Source of the DNA: Linnemannia hyalina
Lineage: Eukaryota > Mortierellomycota > Mortierellomycetes > Mortierellales > Mortierellaceae
DNA length: 64,000 bases
Direction of reading: 5' to 3'
NCBI GenBank assembly: GCA_019671135.1
Contig: JAHRHY010000024.1
Span: forward strand, 434,001-498,000
The notes beneath the pieces are model-generated. The model was not told the origin of the DNA, did not search any database, and saw only the letters and a program-made list of their open reading frames with translations. A program made the translations under genes and the position numbers. Shown here one piece after another: positions 62,252 through 64,000 of the stretch (position 1 is the first letter of the stretch; every line of letters starts with the position of its first letter).

Positions 62252-62253
62252 TA

Positions 62254-63139
62254 ATGTCGTGTGCCTGGATCCTTCCAAATGGAGTTTGAATCGAATTTCT
62301 TATTTTTTTTCTCAGGTTCTGGCTAATTTAGGTCAGGGCAAGGGGGACGAGCGAGCAGGGTTAGACAGGGGTTGTAAGTCGCACATTCGAAAAGAGACGG
62401 CGCAACGAACAACAACAAACAACAACAAAACATACGATAATAAAGCGAGAAGAATCAACAAAACCAGCAAAGGAAAACAAGGGTGTCTTATCCGTGTTAA
62501 GCAAGGACACAATGCTAATAATAATAATAACAATCATGTACACCCCCCAGCTTTTCACTATCCACTACATCGATAGTAATATATTCCTCTTGGCAATAGG
62601 CCGCAGTGTTTGTGGAACTAAACGTGTCAGAGTGTCTTTGAACCCCGGTCCAGTCGCAAAAAGTTTTACATTCTCGTTTTTTTTTCTGTCTCTGCGCGAA
62701 TTATATCCACAGTCATCCCCTTTCTCGCAACATCTCTTGTCAATTGTTCACCCTTGCACTCTTCAATTCCTTTGATCCTATATATAACAGCGCCTGTTTT
62801 CGTTTCCTTTTTCTCACTCCCGCGCGGCCCTTCCTCTCACTTTGTCAGTCCACCTTCCATCTGTTTTCTTCGTCTCGATCTTCAAATTTCACAACCACAT
62901 TAGGACGCAGCCATAAACTCAACCTTGTCTGGGCCCCCAGTTTAACCATCACACGCCGCCTATCTGTGTATTTATAAACTCTCCTCGTCCTCTTCTCTCG
63001 CTCACTTCATCCTTCATTACGTCTTTTTTTTCTCTTCTCTTCTCTTCTCTTCTCTTTTCCTCTTTTTTCTACAGCACATCCCACTCTACTTCCATTCCCT
63101 CTTCCTCTTTTCACTTTTCACTCTTCCTTAATCTCAAAA
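62254..63139. promoter_or_regulatory. Upstream region of CotH-2
   Basis: Contains a TATATATAA box at about 62779, an AT-rich (ATA)n patch (62514-62530) and a CT-rich leader with a TCTTC pentanucleotide run (63030-63060). The box lies some 360 bp before the ATG, so a long leader is implied if it is used. Confidence 0.45.
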
Positions 63140-64000
63140 ATGGTGCGCGTCTTTGCCTCCATGGCAGGTCTGCTCACTCTGACCTCTGCCGCCCTTGCGC
63201 AAAGTAAGTCTCCGTCGTACATCCCTCAAACACCTACACCATGCTTCCTTTCACCACCAAAACACCGCACATCCTTCCACTCCTTGAACAGCCAATCATC
63301 CAACTCTACCAACAGCTCGGTCAAAGCACATCGCTCCTCTTCCTCCTTCACCATCACCTTTTCTAAAACTCTCCGACGACGATAATTACACCTATCTAGT
63401 TTTTTTTTCTTATTCTATCATGCCAAATGAACGTGTGTCTTTCGATCATTGAGATGGCAGCAGAAGCAACTCGATCTTTTCTTATTTTCGTCTCTACTTA
63501 TCCTCTCCACCCTTGTCCCACTTCTAGCGCGTTTCCTCTATGCAACTTCCCCTTCAATTTATCCTCAAGAAGCATTTTCTTTTCTGGTTCTGGGAGGCCG
63601 ATCCTTTGTTGGAAGAACTTAGAAAGGTGCCGTGCACGCTAAAAAAAATGGTGCAAGGGCTTATTCTTGCTCTTTGATTGAGCGAAACCATGCATGGCTT
63701 GTTTCTTGCTCCGAATGCGACTCGGCACCGCACTGGCCCCCTTGTTATCTCGGCCTTTTCACGAACTGGGCCAAGGAAGGAGAAGAAACAGTATGCAAGG
63801 GGGGGAAGCAAGGGAGGAGAGTGTGGGGCCTGGGTTTCTTTACTTTCTTGATGGGCACTTGCAGTTTTTTTTCAGGTCTTGTATGCATCCATACACACGA
63901 CCAACACACACGACCAAGCAACGCAAAACATCACACGACTTGTCCAACTGCCTCCTCAACATACACACATACACACACGACCAATACTTCCTTAGTTTAC
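63140..64000 (+). CDS. Second CotH-like gene (CotH-2): first exon only, runs off the window
   Basis: Exon 1 (63140-63203) encodes a signal peptide (MVRVFASMAGLLTLTSAALAQ) and ends, like CotH-1 exon 1, after CAA plus one base at a GTAAGT donor (phase 1). Both signal peptides finish SAALAQ. No acceptor leading into a CotH domain is visible before 64000, so either intron 1 exceeds 790 bp or the body is elsewhere. The assignment rests on the signal peptide and intron match with the neighbour in the same orientation. Confidence 0.5.

Overview
The window is nuclear DNA of a filamentous fungus, most probably a Mucoromycota species of the Mortierella type. That placement is inference, from CotH-family surface proteins, a fungal-type 21 kDa complex I subunit, Bud6/AIP3, short phase-conserved introns that nearly all end in TAG or CAG, long CT-rich leaders and many Gln/Asn/Ser homopolymers. 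Sixteen host genes are modelled. Except where flagged, exon lengths sum to an intact reading frame, which supports the splice sites given.

Layout: 1-5388 is a retroelement nest. It holds two differently truncated LINE copies, each joined to the same 0.53 kb block ending in a tRNA-Ala-like head, plus a third tRNA-like head, a decayed element with a zinc-finger remnant, and three poly(A)-tailed short retroposed copies. Then come an ABCG/Adp1-type transporter (minus, 6697-11505), a coiled-coil protein (plus, 12127-14933), complex I 21 kDa subunit (plus, 15149-16453), an ABCC/MRP transporter (minus, 16771-22362), a 4 kb gene-poor stretch, a Cps3-like CCCH zinc-finger protein (plus, 26394-30486), ribosomal protein uS11 (minus, 31221 to about 32436), Bud6/AIP3 (minus, 32551-35685), complex I 30 kDa subunit (minus, 36808-38168), polynucleotide kinase/phosphatase (plus, 38480-40604), a large acidic protein (plus, 40787-45236), a Ser-rich protein (minus, 45602-49052), nicotinamide riboside kinase (plus, 49959-51090), RNA polymerase II subunit Rpb4 (minus, 51281-52173), INO80 subunit Arp5 (plus, 52514-56198), a CotH protein (plus, 58385-60754), a 143 bp MITE (62109-62251), and the first exon of a second CotH protein (63140 onward).

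The genes are not one pathway. Recurring themes are membrane export (two ABC transporters), respiration (two complex I subunits), chromatin, transcription and DNA repair (Arp5, Rpb4, PNKP), and cell surface and polarity (two CotH proteins, Bud6). Divergent pairs sharing one short spacer are complex I 30 kDa/PNKP and Rpb4/Arp5. The most interesting leads are the tRNA-headed LINE chimeras, a PNKP that seems to encode both a mitochondrial and a nuclear form, a 25-nt exon that carries the NRK P-loop, the CotH tandem pair, and a uORF overlapping the MRP start codon.
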